From assembly GCA_947456815.1 (NCBI GenBank), contig CANGTL010000023.1:1-38933 (forward strand): a stretch of DNA of 38,933 nucleotides, given 5' to 3'. The translations under genes and the position numbers were made by a program. The first letter of the stretch is position 1; every line of letters begins with the position of its first letter. This document shows, one piece after another, positions 8,300 to 15,743 of the stretch. Below the pieces are notes generated by a model. That model searched no databases. It was not told the origin of the DNA and saw only the letters and a list, made by a program, of their open reading frames with translations. This stretch comes from Flavobacteriaceae bacterium. Its GTDB lineage: Bacteria; Bacteroidota; Bacteroidia; Flavobacteriales; Flavobacteriaceae.

Positions 8300-10078
8300 A
8301 TGAAAAAAATAGTTTTATTAGTACTGCTTCTTTGTTCTGGTCTCATTTTGGCGCAAAATGAACAATTGGCACAAAACTATTTCGACAAAGGCGATTTCGA
8401 AAAAGCCAAGATTAGTTTTGAAGAACTACTGAAAACCCAACCTTATAATGGGTATTTCTTCCAAAGAATTATTGAGTGCAACCAACAGCTCCAACTTTTT
8501 GATGTGGCTGAGAAAAGTATCCAAGATCGCTATAAACAATACCAGCAATCTAATTTATTGGTTGAATTAGGATGTAATTATCTTTTGAAAAAAGACGATA
8601 ACAATGCCAAGAAGTACTTTAATGAAGCATTAGATAAGATTAGAAAAAACCCCAATGAAGTCTATAATGTGGCAAGCACTTTCGAAAGAAAATCGCAAAT
8701 TGAATTGGCGATTCAATCGTATGAATTGGCGCTGACACTCGAACCAAAATTCAATTTCAACTTTCAATTAGGGCAATTGTATGGTCAAATTGGAAAAACC
8801 GATTTGATGATTGAAAAATATCTTGTCGAGGCTTATGCTAACCCGCAAAACAACGTGGTGATTCAAAATCAATTCACAAGATTTATGACCGAAGATGCGG
8901 ACATAAAATTTAACGAAGCACTTAGAAAAGCTTTGATTTTAAGAACCCAACAAAGTCAAGATGTTTTCTGGAACGACTATTTGAGTTGGTTCTACATCCA
9001 GCAAAAAGAATTCGGGAAAGCATTTATTCAGCAGAAAGCGATCTATAAAAGAAATCCAGAAACTTTTTTCAACATTCTGAATTTGGCACAATTAGCCAAA
9101 GAAGACGGCGACAAAGAAACCGCGATCGCCATTTACACCTTTGTTTTAGACAATACAAAAGACCTCGAATTGCTCATTCAGTCGCACACGTATTTGATGA
9201 ATATTCGTATCGACACCGCACTCGAAAAAGACTATCCAACGATAGCAACCGAAATAGATGACTTGCTAAAAGAATTTGGGATCAGTCCATATTCTTTACC
9301 ACTGCAAATATTGCAAGCGCATTTCACCGCTTTCAATTTAAAAAACCCAGAGTTGGGCAAAAACATCTTAAAGACCGCGCTGGCTTTGCCGTTGAACGAG
9401 TATCAGAAAGCCGAAGTCAAAATGGAATTGGGTGATATTTATTTATTTGAAGAGAAATTCAATCAAGCGTTGATTTTTTATTCTCAAATTGAAGAGGATT
9501 TGAAAAACGATGTGGTGGGTCATGAAGCTAGTCTTAAAGTGGCTAAAACCAGTTACTTCAAGGCCGATTTTACTTGGGCGCAGAAACAATTTAAAGAACT
9601 AAAATCAGCCTCGACACAACTAATTGCCAATGATGCATTGGAGTATTTTTTATTAATTAATGACAATACTGCCGCAGATTCTACCTTAACAGCGTTGAAA
9701 GTCTTAGCCAAAGCAGATTATTTGGTATATCAAAATAAGAATCAAGAAGCGCTGGCCAAATACCAGGAAATGCTAAAACAGTTCAAAGGTCAAGAAATAG
9801 AAGCAGTAACCTTGTATCGCTTGGGAAAAATGTACGAAAAATTGAGAGATTATAATTTGGCTTTGGTTCAATATCAAGCTATCATAGACCAACATAAAGA
9901 GTGCATTTATGTTGACGAAGCCTATTATTTTGCTGCGGAGATCTACAGCAATCAAATAAAAGATGTCGAAAAGGCAAAATCATATTATGAGCAAATTATT
10001 TTTCATCACGAAGACAGTATCTATTTTACTGATGCGAGGAAGAAGTTCAGGCAATTGCGGGGAGATACAACATTATAA
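8300..10078 (+). CDS. Exported tetratricopeptide repeat (TPR) protein
   Basis: A 592-residue protein with a signal peptide (MKKIVLLVLLLCSGLILAQ) followed by many helical repeats of TPR type over nearly the full length, for example NYFDKGDFEKAKISFEELLK at about 25-45 and YNLALVQYQAIIDQHKE near 520. There is no lipobox cysteine at the cleavage site, so it is probably periplasmic, and it has no enzymatic domain. The C-terminal repeats are similar to those of periplasmic TPR proteins such as CpoB/YbgF that attend envelope processes; this is family-level inference only. It lies between serS and a DUF4286 gene, an arrangement I believe is kept in flavobacteria. Its partners are unknown. Confidence 0.85.
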   Translation: MKKIVLLVLLLCSGLILAQNEQLAQNYFDKGDFEKAKISFEELLKTQPYNGYFFQRIIECNQQLQLFDVAEKSIQDRYKQYQQSNLLVELGCNYLLKKDDNNAKKYFNEALDKIRKNPNEVYNVASTFERKSQIELAIQSYELALTLEPKFNFNFQLGQLYGQIGKTDLMIEKYLVEAYANPQNNVVIQNQFTRFMTEDADIKFNEALRKALILRTQQSQDVFWNDYLSWFYIQQKEFGKAFIQQKAIYKRNPETFFNILNLAQLAKEDGDKETAIAIYTFVLDNTKDLELLIQSHTYLMNIRIDTALEKDYPTIATEIDDLLKEFGISPYSLPLQILQAHFTAFNLKNPELGKNILKTALALPLNEYQKAEVKMELGDIYLFEEKFNQALIFYSQIEEDLKNDVVGHEASLKVAKTSYFKADFTWAQKQFKELKSASTQLIANDALEYFLLINDNTAADSTLTALKVLAKADYLVYQNKNQEALAKYQEMLKQFKGQEIEAVTLYRLGKMYEKLRDYNLALVQYQAIIDQHKECIYVDEAYYFAAEIYSNQIKDVEKAKSYYEQIIFHHEDSIYFTDARKKFRQLRGDTTL

Positions 10079-10081
10079 ATA

Positions 10082-10154
10082 GATTGTTAGACTTTTGGAT
10101 TGTTAGATTATTAGAATTCCAACCATCCAAAAATCTAATGATCCAAAAATCCAA
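10082..10154 (+). repeat. Intergenic imperfect inverted repeat with tandem sub-units
   Basis: The left half contains two copies of GATTGTTAGA; the right half contains two copies of ATCCAAAAATC. The halves are imperfect reverse complements (TTTTGGATTGTTAGATTATT versus TTTTTGGATCATTAGATTTT). It fills the gap between the TPR gene and the DUF4286 gene. Similar low-complexity hairpins recur between genes in Flavobacterium. Confidence 0.6.
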
Positions 10155-10156
10155 AT

Positions 10157-10483
10157 ATGATACTATACAACGTCACCATCAACATAGACGACAGCGTTCA
10201 CGACCAATGGTTGCATTGGATGCAAGAGAAACATATCCCGGAAGTGTTAGCCACAGGCAAATTTTCAGCAGCCCGAATGGTCAAAGTGCTTGTTGAGGAG
10301 GAAATGGGAGGAACAACCTACGCCACGCAATATACTACTGATAATAAAGAAACGCTTGATCGTTATTATCAAGAAGACGCGCCAAGATTACGAGAAGAAG
10401 GCCAACGTCTTTTTGCTGATAAAATGATGGTATTCCGCACCGAATTGGAAGTGATTTCTGAATTCTGGCCAAACAACAATTAG
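10157..10483 (+). CDS. DUF4286 family protein
   Basis: A 108-residue soluble protein of the DUF4286 family, a small alpha/beta ferredoxin-like domain of about 100 residues with unknown function. It begins MILYNVTINIDDSVHDQWLH and includes HIPEVLATGKF and the acidic segment YYQEDAPRLREEG typical of the family. It has no signal peptide or membrane segment. The ATG at 10157 directly follows an intergenic hairpin repeat, and another repeat-rich gap separates it from rsmA, so its transcription may be partly its own. In the Bacteroidetes it often lies next to rsmA, which suggests, without proof, a role near ribosome maturation or translation. Confidence 0.85.
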   Translation: MILYNVTINIDDSVHDQWLHWMQEKHIPEVLATGKFSAARMVKVLVEEEMGGTTYATQYTTDNKETLDRYYQEDAPRLREEGQRLFADKMMVFRTELEVISEFWPNNN

Positions 10484-10540
10484 AAAAAGATTGTAAGATT
10501 TTAAGATCGTAGGATTCAATATCTTCCTCAAAAATTAGCT

Positions 10541-10580
10541 AAAAATCTTTGCGACTTAGCGTCTTTGCGAGCAAAAAAAA
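10541..10580 (+). repeat. Intergenic TCTTTGCGA repeat before rsmA
   Basis: TCTTTGCGA occurs twice, at 10546-10554 and 10562-10570, within a purine/pyrimidine-biased leader ending in a run of eight A just before the rsmA ATG. I have the impression that TTTGCGA-rich elements recur in flavobacterial intergenic regions; this was not searched. Confidence 0.5.
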
Positions 10581-10585
10581 TAATC

Positions 10586-11365
10586 ATGGAAAAAGTAACA
10601 GCCAAAAAACATTTAGGACAACATTTTCTAAAAGACGAAAGTATTGCAAAAGCGATTGCAGACACTTTGAATTTTGAAGGTTATCAAGATATTCTCGAAA
10701 TTGGTCCAGGAATGGGTGTGTTAACTAAGTATTTATTAGAAAAACCTGTTACAACCTATGTCATTGAGATAGATACTGAATCAGTTACTTACCTAGAAAA
10801 CAATTACCCCAAATTGCAAGGCAAAATTATATCGAAAGATTTTCTAAAATATAACATCAATGAGATTTTTGAAGGGAAACCATTCGCAATTATCGGCAAT
10901 TTTCCATACAATATCTCAACACAAATTGTATTTAAAATGCTCGAACTTCGAAACCAAATTCCGGAGTTTTCTGGGATGTTTCAAAAAGAAGTCGCCGAAC
11001 GTATTTGTGAAAAGAAAGGGACGAAAGCCTACGGGATTCTCTCTGTTTTAGTCCAAGCTTTTTATGATGCTGAATATTTGTTTACAGTCAGTGAAACGGT
11101 TTTTGACCCGCCGCCAAAAGTAAAATCTGGTGTATTGCGTTTGCGCAGAAAGGAAAACTTTACCTTGCCATGTAGTGAAAAATTGTTTTTTACAGTTGTG
11201 AAAACAGCCTTTCAACAGCGCCGTAAGACATTGCGAAACAGCCTAAAAACTTTAAATTTGTCGGATAATTTAAGAGAAGACACTATCTTTGACCTCCGAC
11301 CAGAGCAACTGTCCTATATGCAGTTTATAGATCTAACGCAAAAAATAGAAGCCGATGGAGTTTAA
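10586..11365 (+). CDS. rsmA: 16S rRNA (adenine 1518/1519-N6) dimethyltransferase
   Basis: A 259-residue KsgA/RsmA methyltransferase that dimethylates two adjacent adenines in helix 45 of 16S rRNA late in small-subunit assembly, using SAM. The ATG at 10586 gives [17 protein letters not shown], the standard N-terminus; a longer frame begins seven codons earlier at TTG and is unlikely. The SAM-binding motif I is [15 protein letters not shown]. The catalytic motif IV appears as [10 protein letters not shown], with NFPY in place of the commoner [18 protein letters not shown] and [13 protein letters not shown] are further family signatures. Length is normal. Its 3' end overlaps mgtE by 11 bases, which suggests translational coupling. 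Confidence 0.96.
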   Translation: MEKVTAKKHLGQHFLKDESIAKAIADTLNFEGYQDILEIGPGMGVLTKYLLEKPVTTYVIEIDTESVTYLENNYPKLQGKIISKDFLKYNINEIFEGKPFAIIGNFPYNISTQIVFKMLELRNQIPEFSGMFQKEVAERICEKKGTKAYGILSVLVQAFYDAEYLFTVSETVFDPPPKVKSGVLRLRRKENFTLPCSEKLFFTVVKTAFQQRRKTLRNSLKTLNLSDNLREDTIFDLRPEQLSYMQFIDLTQKIEADGV

Positions 11366-12707
11366 AATCAGCAAAGAACTAATTCAACAATTAGAACAAC
11401 TTATTCAATCTAGAAACGATGTGCAACTCGAAATCTTATTGAATGACTTGCACCATGCTGATATCGCGGAAATTCTTGACGAGCTCGATTTTGATGAAGC
11501 AACTTATATTTTCAAAGTCCTCGATAGCGAAAAAACAGCTGAAATTCTACTCGAATTAGAAGATGATTTACGTGAAAACATCCTCAGCAGATTGTCGCCA
11601 AAGGAAATCGCCGAAGAACTAGATGAACTAGAAACCAACGATGCTGCCGATATTATTGCAGAGTTGTCTCAAGAGAAAAAGGAGGAGGTAATTTCTGAAC
11701 TTCAAGACGTTGAACATGCTAAAGACATTGTTGAATTACTCCGATTTGATGAAGACACAGCAGGTGGAATCATGCACAAAGAGTTGGTAAAAGTCAATGA
11801 GAATTGGAATGTACTCACTTGTGTGAAAGAAATGCGAATTCAAGCAGAAAATATTTCTCGCGTTCATTCAATTTATGTTGTGGATGATGAAGATCGATTG
11901 AAAGGGCGTTTGTCTTTGAAAGATTTACTCACGACTTCAACAAAAACGCCGATTCGCGATATTTATATTAGTAAACTGAATTACGTAAAAGTCGATACTG
12001 AAGATGTCGAAGTGGCGCGTATCATGCAAAAGTATGACTTAGAAGCTATTCCTGTTGTAGACGAATTGGGTAGATTAGTCGGTCGAATTACCATCGATGA
12101 TATCGTAGACGTCATCAAAGATGAAGCCGACAAGGATTACCAATTGGCAGCGGGTATCTCACAAGACGTTGAAGCAGATGATAGTATTCTTGAACTTACC
12201 AAAGCGCGTTTGCCGTGGCTCGTCTTAGCACTTTTGGGCGGATTTATTACCGTTCGTGTTTTAGGTTTGTTTGAAGGAGCCATGGTGCAACACGGGAACT
12301 TGTTCTTTTTCACACCACTAATTGCTGCGATGGCTGGAAATGTAGGTGTACAATCTTCCGCGATTATTGTACAGGGTTTGGCCAATGATACTTTGAGCGG
12401 CTCTTTGTTCAATCGATTGATCAAAGAAGTATCGTTAAGTTTACTCAATGGGGTTATTCTAGCATCTATACTTTTTCTAGGAAGCCATTTCCTTCTCAAC
12501 GTCGAATTTATAATTGGCATTATTGTTACCATTGCACTCGTTTCTGTGATTATCATAGCCTCACTAATCGGTACATTTATTCCGCTTTTATTAGATAAAT
12601 TTGGCATCGACCCAGCATTAGCAACAGGTCCGTTTATTACCACCAGCAATGATATCTGCGGAATTCTGATCTACTTCTCGATCGCTAAATTGATTTTAGG
12701 ATTTTAA
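11355..12707 (+). CDS. mgtE: Magnesium transporter MgtE
   Basis: A 450-residue magnesium channel/transporter of the inner membrane. The cytoplasmic MgtE N-domain (about 20-130) is highly acidic and helical and includes [19 protein letters not shown] repeats. Two CBS domains follow at about 135-255 ([20 protein letters not shown] and [20 protein letters not shown]), then a connecting helix and five membrane helices at about 285-450. In this family the N-domain and CBS domains bind Mg2+ and close the pore at high internal Mg2+. [20 protein letters not shown] is the conserved membrane signature. The ATG overlaps the end of rsmA by 11 bases. Gene order rsmA-mgtE fits other flavobacteria. Confidence 0.94.
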   Translation: MEFKISKELIQQLEQLIQSRNDVQLEILLNDLHHADIAEILDELDFDEATYIFKVLDSEKTAEILLELEDDLRENILSRLSPKEIAEELDELETNDAADIIAELSQEKKEEVISELQDVEHAKDIVELLRFDEDTAGGIMHKELVKVNENWNVLTCVKEMRIQAENISRVHSIYVVDDEDRLKGRLSLKDLLTTSTKTPIRDIYISKLNYVKVDTEDVEVARIMQKYDLEAIPVVDELGRLVGRITIDDIVDVIKDEADKDYQLAAGISQDVEADDSILELTKARLPWLVLALLGGFITVRVLGLFEGAMVQHGNLFFFTPLIAAMAGNVGVQSSAIIVQGLANDTLSGSLFNRLIKEVSLSLLNGVILASILFLGSHFLLNVEFIIGIIVTIALVSVIIIASLIGTFIPLLLDKFGIDPALATGPFITTSNDICGILIYFSIAKLILGF

Positions 12708-12719
12708 AAATTAAAGCCC

Positions 12720-13496
12720 ATGAACATTCATATCATCGGTGGCGGAAACTTAGGAGTTGCCATCGCGCTCGGAATTACTAAATACACGAGTAATAATTCA
12801 GTCACCATTACCCGCAGAAATACGGATAGTATACAGTATTTACAAGAAAAAGGAATTGCAGTTTCAAATAGCAATACTTTTCAAATTGAAAAGGCTGATA
12901 TTATTTTTCTTACGGTCAAACCTTACCAAATTGCTAGCGTTTTACTAGAGATATTGCCTTTTATTTCTCAAAAAATAGTCGCTTCAGCAGTAAGCGGTTT
13001 TGCCATCGAAACCATCCAAGAAATCGCGCAAGACTCTTGCAGTGTTGTTCGAATTATGCCAAATATTGCCATACAATTTGGTGAATCAGCAACCTGTATC
13101 GCATTTACTGAAAAAGATAAAAAAGCAGCACAACCGGTAATCGATTTGTTCCAACAATTAGGAACGGCACCAGTTATTGAAGAAAAATTGATGGACGCCG
13201 CAACCGTTTTAGGTGCCTGCGGAACGGCTTATGCCTTGCGCTATATTCGCGCTTCAATGCAAGCCGGAATCGAAATCGGATTCGACTCTCAAACCGCATT
13301 GGCAATCGCAGCACAAACCGCCAAAGGCGCGGCACAAATGTTACTAGAAGAGAAAATTCATCCAGAGCAACTCATCGATAGAGTAACTACACCACAAGGC
13401 TGCACCATCGTTGGTCTCAACGAAATGGAACACCAAGGTTTTAGTTCGTCGTTGATTAAAGGAATAAAGACTTCGCTCCAAAAAATCAAAGAGTAA
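12720..13496 (+). CDS. proC: Pyrroline-5-carboxylate reductase
   Basis: A 258-residue cytosolic enzyme of the ProC family, which reduces pyrroline-5-carboxylate to proline with NAD(P)H. The N-terminal Rossmann motif is IIGGGNLGVAIALGI at about 4-18, with TRRN after the second strand as in NADP-preferring members. The C-terminal dimerisation domain has GACGTAYALRYIRASMQAG, AAQTAKGAAQMLL and RVTTPQGCTIVGLNEME, which match the ProC signature. It is slightly shorter than the usual 265-275 residues. It starts 12 bp after mgtE and is followed by a composite intergenic repeat. Confidence 0.9.
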   Translation: MNIHIIGGGNLGVAIALGITKYTSNNSVTITRRNTDSIQYLQEKGIAVSNSNTFQIEKADIIFLTVKPYQIASVLLEILPFISQKIVASAVSGFAIETIQEIAQDSCSVVRIMPNIAIQFGESATCIAFTEKDKKAAQPVIDLFQQLGTAPVIEEKLMDAATVLGACGTAYALRYIRASMQAGIEIGFDSQTALAIAAQTAKGAAQMLLEEKIHPEQLIDRVTTPQGCTIVGLNEMEHQGFSSSLIKGIKTSLQKIKE

Positions 13497-13502
13497 TTTT
13501 TG

Positions 13503-13629
13503 GGCAGTCCCACGCCGAAAGGGCGGGTCGGGCTATCCGCTATATCTTTTTTTGTTTGTCACCCCGAGCGCAGTCGAGGGGTTTTTCTTTTACAAAAAAA
13601 GGATACCGCTACTATCCCTACTGCACACC
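13503..13629 (+). repeat. Composite intergenic hairpin repeat, copy 1
   Basis: Directly after proC. Outer arms (about 13532-13556 and 13593-13619) are imperfect reverse complements carrying CTATCCGCTATATC and GGATACCGCTACTATC with T and A runs. The centre is a small hairpin CCCCGAGCGCAGTCGAGGGG (13562-13581). A 26-nt block, 13556-13581, is identical to 18463-18488 in copy 2. No stable gene is present; frames crossing it are judged spurious. Confidence 0.75.
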
Positions 13630-13681
13630 TGATTCCAAATCAAAATCGTATTTTTGAATCAACTTTCAAGGTCAATTCACT

Positions 13682-15031
13682 ATGTCAGCAATCAGAATCC
13701 TCCACATCGACGGCAATCATCCGATTCTTACACAACAATTGGAAGCAGCAGGGTTCATCAATGATGAAGATTTTACTTCAACTAAAGAAATTATTGAGGG
13801 GAAAATCCACGAATACCAAGGAATTGTAATTCGTAGCCGATTTAACATAGATAAGACTTTTATTGATAAGGCCGTAAATTTGCAGTTTATTGCGCGTGTT
13901 GGCGCCGGTCTAGAAAGCATCGATTGTGATTACGCAACTTCCAAAAACATCACACTCATAGCTGCACCGGAAGGCAATCGGAATGCCGTTGGCGAGCATA
14001 CCTTAGCGATGTTATTGTCGCTTTTTAATAATCTGAACCAAGCCGATTCTGAAATTAGACTTGGTCAACGAAACCGGGAAAGCAATCGCGGTCATGAACT
14101 CGACGGAAAAACAATCGGTATCATCGGTTATGGGAATATGGGCAAATCTTTCGCAAAAAAATTGCGAGGTTTTGAGGTAGAAGTGCTGTTTTATGATATT
14201 CAAAGCGGAATAGGTGATGCCAATGCCAAACAAGTGGCGTTGTCAGAATTACAGCAAAAAGCAGATGTTTTGAGTTTACATATTCCTTGGACTCCAGAAA
14301 CTAATGGTCTAGTCAATACAGATTTCATCAATGCGTTTCATAAGCCTTTTTGGCTACTCAATACTTCAAGAGGAAAAAATGTGGTGACTTTAGACTTGGT
14401 TCAAGCACTCAAATCAGGTAAGATTTTGGGCGCCGGCTTGGATGTCATCGAATATGAAAATCTATCTTTTGAAACGCTCGATGCCGCCGCATTACCAGAA
14501 GCTTATCAATATTTAATGCAGTCAAAAAATGTTTTATTAACGCCACACATTGCTGGCTGGACAGTCGAAAGTCAAGAGCGCTTAGCACAAGTAATTGTGG
14601 ACAAAATCAAAGAAAAGTACTTCGGAAGCAAAATAGCAATAAGCGAAGAAGTTCGTGTGACTGGAATTGGCGGCGTGTTTTTCAAAGCTGCAAATCCAAA
14701 AGAATTGGTCGCGTGGTATGGTAAACATCTTGGTCTCAAGACCGACGATTATGGTTCGACGTTTTGGTGGAAAGATAAAAACGGAAATGACTGCTCAACA
14801 CAATGGTCGCCTTTTAAAGATGATACAAAGTATTTTCAACCTAGTGAAAAGCAATTCATGCAAAATTTCAGAGTATCGAATCTTGAATCACTATTGCGAA
14901 ATCTAGCAGCAGAAGGCGTAACAATCGTTGGCGAAATGGAAACATACGACTACGGAAAATTTGGTTGGATTCTCGATCCAGAAGGCAACAAAATCGAACT
15001 TTGGGAGCCAATTGATAGCGCGTTTCAATAA
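13682..15031 (+). CDS. D-2-hydroxyacid dehydrogenase (PGDH-like) fused to a VOC/glyoxalase domain
   Basis: A 449-residue two-domain protein. Residues 1-315 are a D-isomer-specific 2-hydroxyacid dehydrogenase, closest in look to phosphoglycerate dehydrogenase: NAD motif GYGNMG at 149-154, acidic D172 at the end of the next strand, catalytic R230 (NTSRG), Glu at 257 or 259 (VIEYEN) and H289 (LTPHIAGW). Residues from about 325 to 444 are a VOC domain (TGIGGVFFKA, then ILDPEGNKIELWEP), normally a separate small protein. The linker is about ten residues. It lacks the ACT domain of many SerA proteins. The substrate is unknown; 3-phosphoglycerate or another 2-hydroxyacid is possible. A single A missing from the run at 14630-14633 would put TAG in frame, so a stop lost by indel or sequencing error should be kept in mind. 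Confidence 0.88.
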   Translation: MSAIRILHIDGNHPILTQQLEAAGFINDEDFTSTKEIIEGKIHEYQGIVIRSRFNIDKTFIDKAVNLQFIARVGAGLESIDCDYATSKNITLIAAPEGNRNAVGEHTLAMLLSLFNNLNQADSEIRLGQRNRESNRGHELDGKTIGIIGYGNMGKSFAKKLRGFEVEVLFYDIQSGIGDANAKQVALSELQQKADVLSLHIPWTPETNGLVNTDFINAFHKPFWLLNTSRGKNVVTLDLVQALKSGKILGAGLDVIEYENLSFETLDAAALPEAYQYLMQSKNVLLTPHIAGWTVESQERLAQVIVDKIKEKYFGSKIAISEEVRVTGIGGVFFKAANPKELVAWYGKHLGLKTDDYGSTFWWKDKNGNDCSTQWSPFKDDTKYFQPSEKQFMQNFRVSNLESLLRNLAAEGVTIVGEMETYDYGKFGWILDPEGNKIELWEPIDSAFQ

Positions 15032-15043
15032 ATTTTATATTTT
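15012..15043 (+). promoter_or_regulatory. Possible promoter for the TM2 gene
   Basis: TTG (15012-15014), 21 nt, then TATATTTT (15036-15043), one base off TAnnTTTG. It lies about 28 nt before the ATG of the TM2 gene and overlaps the 3' end of the preceding gene. Confidence 0.35.
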
Positions 15044-15071
15044 TATGAAGTCAACCTAACAAACAACTGTC

Positions 15072-15359
15072 ATGGAAAACACAAAATTCGAAGCTTGGAA
15101 TCAACCACAAGAACCGCAATTTAAACCTGAAAACAAGAAAATTGTTGCGGGTATTTTAGGAATTTTGTTCGGCGGATTAGGTATTCACAAATTTATTTTA
15201 GGATACACCACTGAAGGTATTATTCAAATTCTGCTTACGGTTATTACCTGTGGAATTGCCGGTAGTTTTATTGGACTGATTGAAGGAATCATCTATCTGA
15301 CTAAAACAGATGAGGAATTTTATCATATATATCAGGAGAATAAGAAAGGCTGGTTTTAA
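15072..15359 (+). CDS. TM2 domain membrane protein
   Basis: A 95-residue protein with a polar N-terminus (about 1-22) and two membrane helices joined by a short turn, the TM2 domain. Key residues are GILFGGLGIHKFILGYTTEG, in which the D/H-x-F-x-x-G pattern (here HKFILG) is typical. The C-terminus is charged and probably cytoplasmic. Function is unknown in bacteria. The stop overlaps the start of the next gene by one base (TAATG), so the VOC gene downstream is translationally coupled. Confidence 0.85.
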   Translation: MENTKFEAWNQPQEPQFKPENKKIVAGILGILFGGLGIHKFILGYTTEGIIQILLTVITCGIAGSFIGLIEGIIYLTKTDEEFYHIYQENKKGWF

Positions 15360-15730
15360 TGAATCTAAATCAAATTACAATTTCGGTTCGTGATGTAGAA
15401 AAATCAATGGATTTTTACCAGCAATTAGGATTGCGTTTAATTGTAAAATCACTTCCAACCTACGCCCGATTCGAATGTCCGAAAGGTGATGCAACTTTTT
15501 CATTACATCTATCAGACGAGCAAAATAATAACACCACTAGGGTCTATTTTGAAGTCGATCATCTCGATGAAAAGGTCAATGCACTCCTCGCGCTAGGTTT
15601 TGAATTTGAAGAAATGCCCAACGATAAACCTTGGTTATGGCGTGAAGCAAGGCTACGAGATCTTGATAACAATCAATTGATATTGTATTACGCAGGCGCA
15701 AATAGAAAAAATCCACCTTGGAGAATTTGA
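15359..15730 (+). CDS. VOC family (glyoxalase/dioxygenase-fold) protein
   Basis: A 123-residue single VOC-fold protein. It begins MNLNQITISVRDVEKSMDFY, the first beta-alpha-beta motif, and has ARLRDLDNNQLILYY near the end, where Glu or Asn often serves as a metal ligand. The pair of beta-alpha-beta-beta-beta modules can be followed across the full length. Members include glyoxalase I, ring-cleaving dioxygenases and antibiotic-binding proteins; nothing here fixes the substrate. It starts in a one-base overlap with the TM2 gene and ends 13 bp from the convergent acyltransferase gene. It differs clearly in sequence from the VOC domain fused to the dehydrogenase about 1 kb upstream. Confidence 0.85.
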   Translation: MNLNQITISVRDVEKSMDFYQQLGLRLIVKSLPTYARFECPKGDATFSLHLSDEQNNNTTRVYFEVDHLDEKVNALLALGFEFEEMPNDKPWLWREARLRDLDNNQLILYYAGANRKNPPWRI

Positions 15731-15743
15731 TAAACTTTCAGAC

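Noticed and set aside
10084..10296. 70-codon frame before and into the DUF4286 gene
   Set aside because: It is made of the intergenic repeat plus an out-of-frame reading of the DUF4286 gene.
12137..12649. 170-codon frame antisense to mgtE
   Set aside because: mgtE on the other strand is complete and clear; the antisense text has no domain and no signals.
13500..13829. 109-codon frame after proC
   Set aside because: It crosses the composite hairpin repeat and overlaps the dehydrogenase start in another frame.
15359..15730. Bleomycin-resistance protein
   Set aside because: Only the general VOC fold is visible; nothing points to drug binding.
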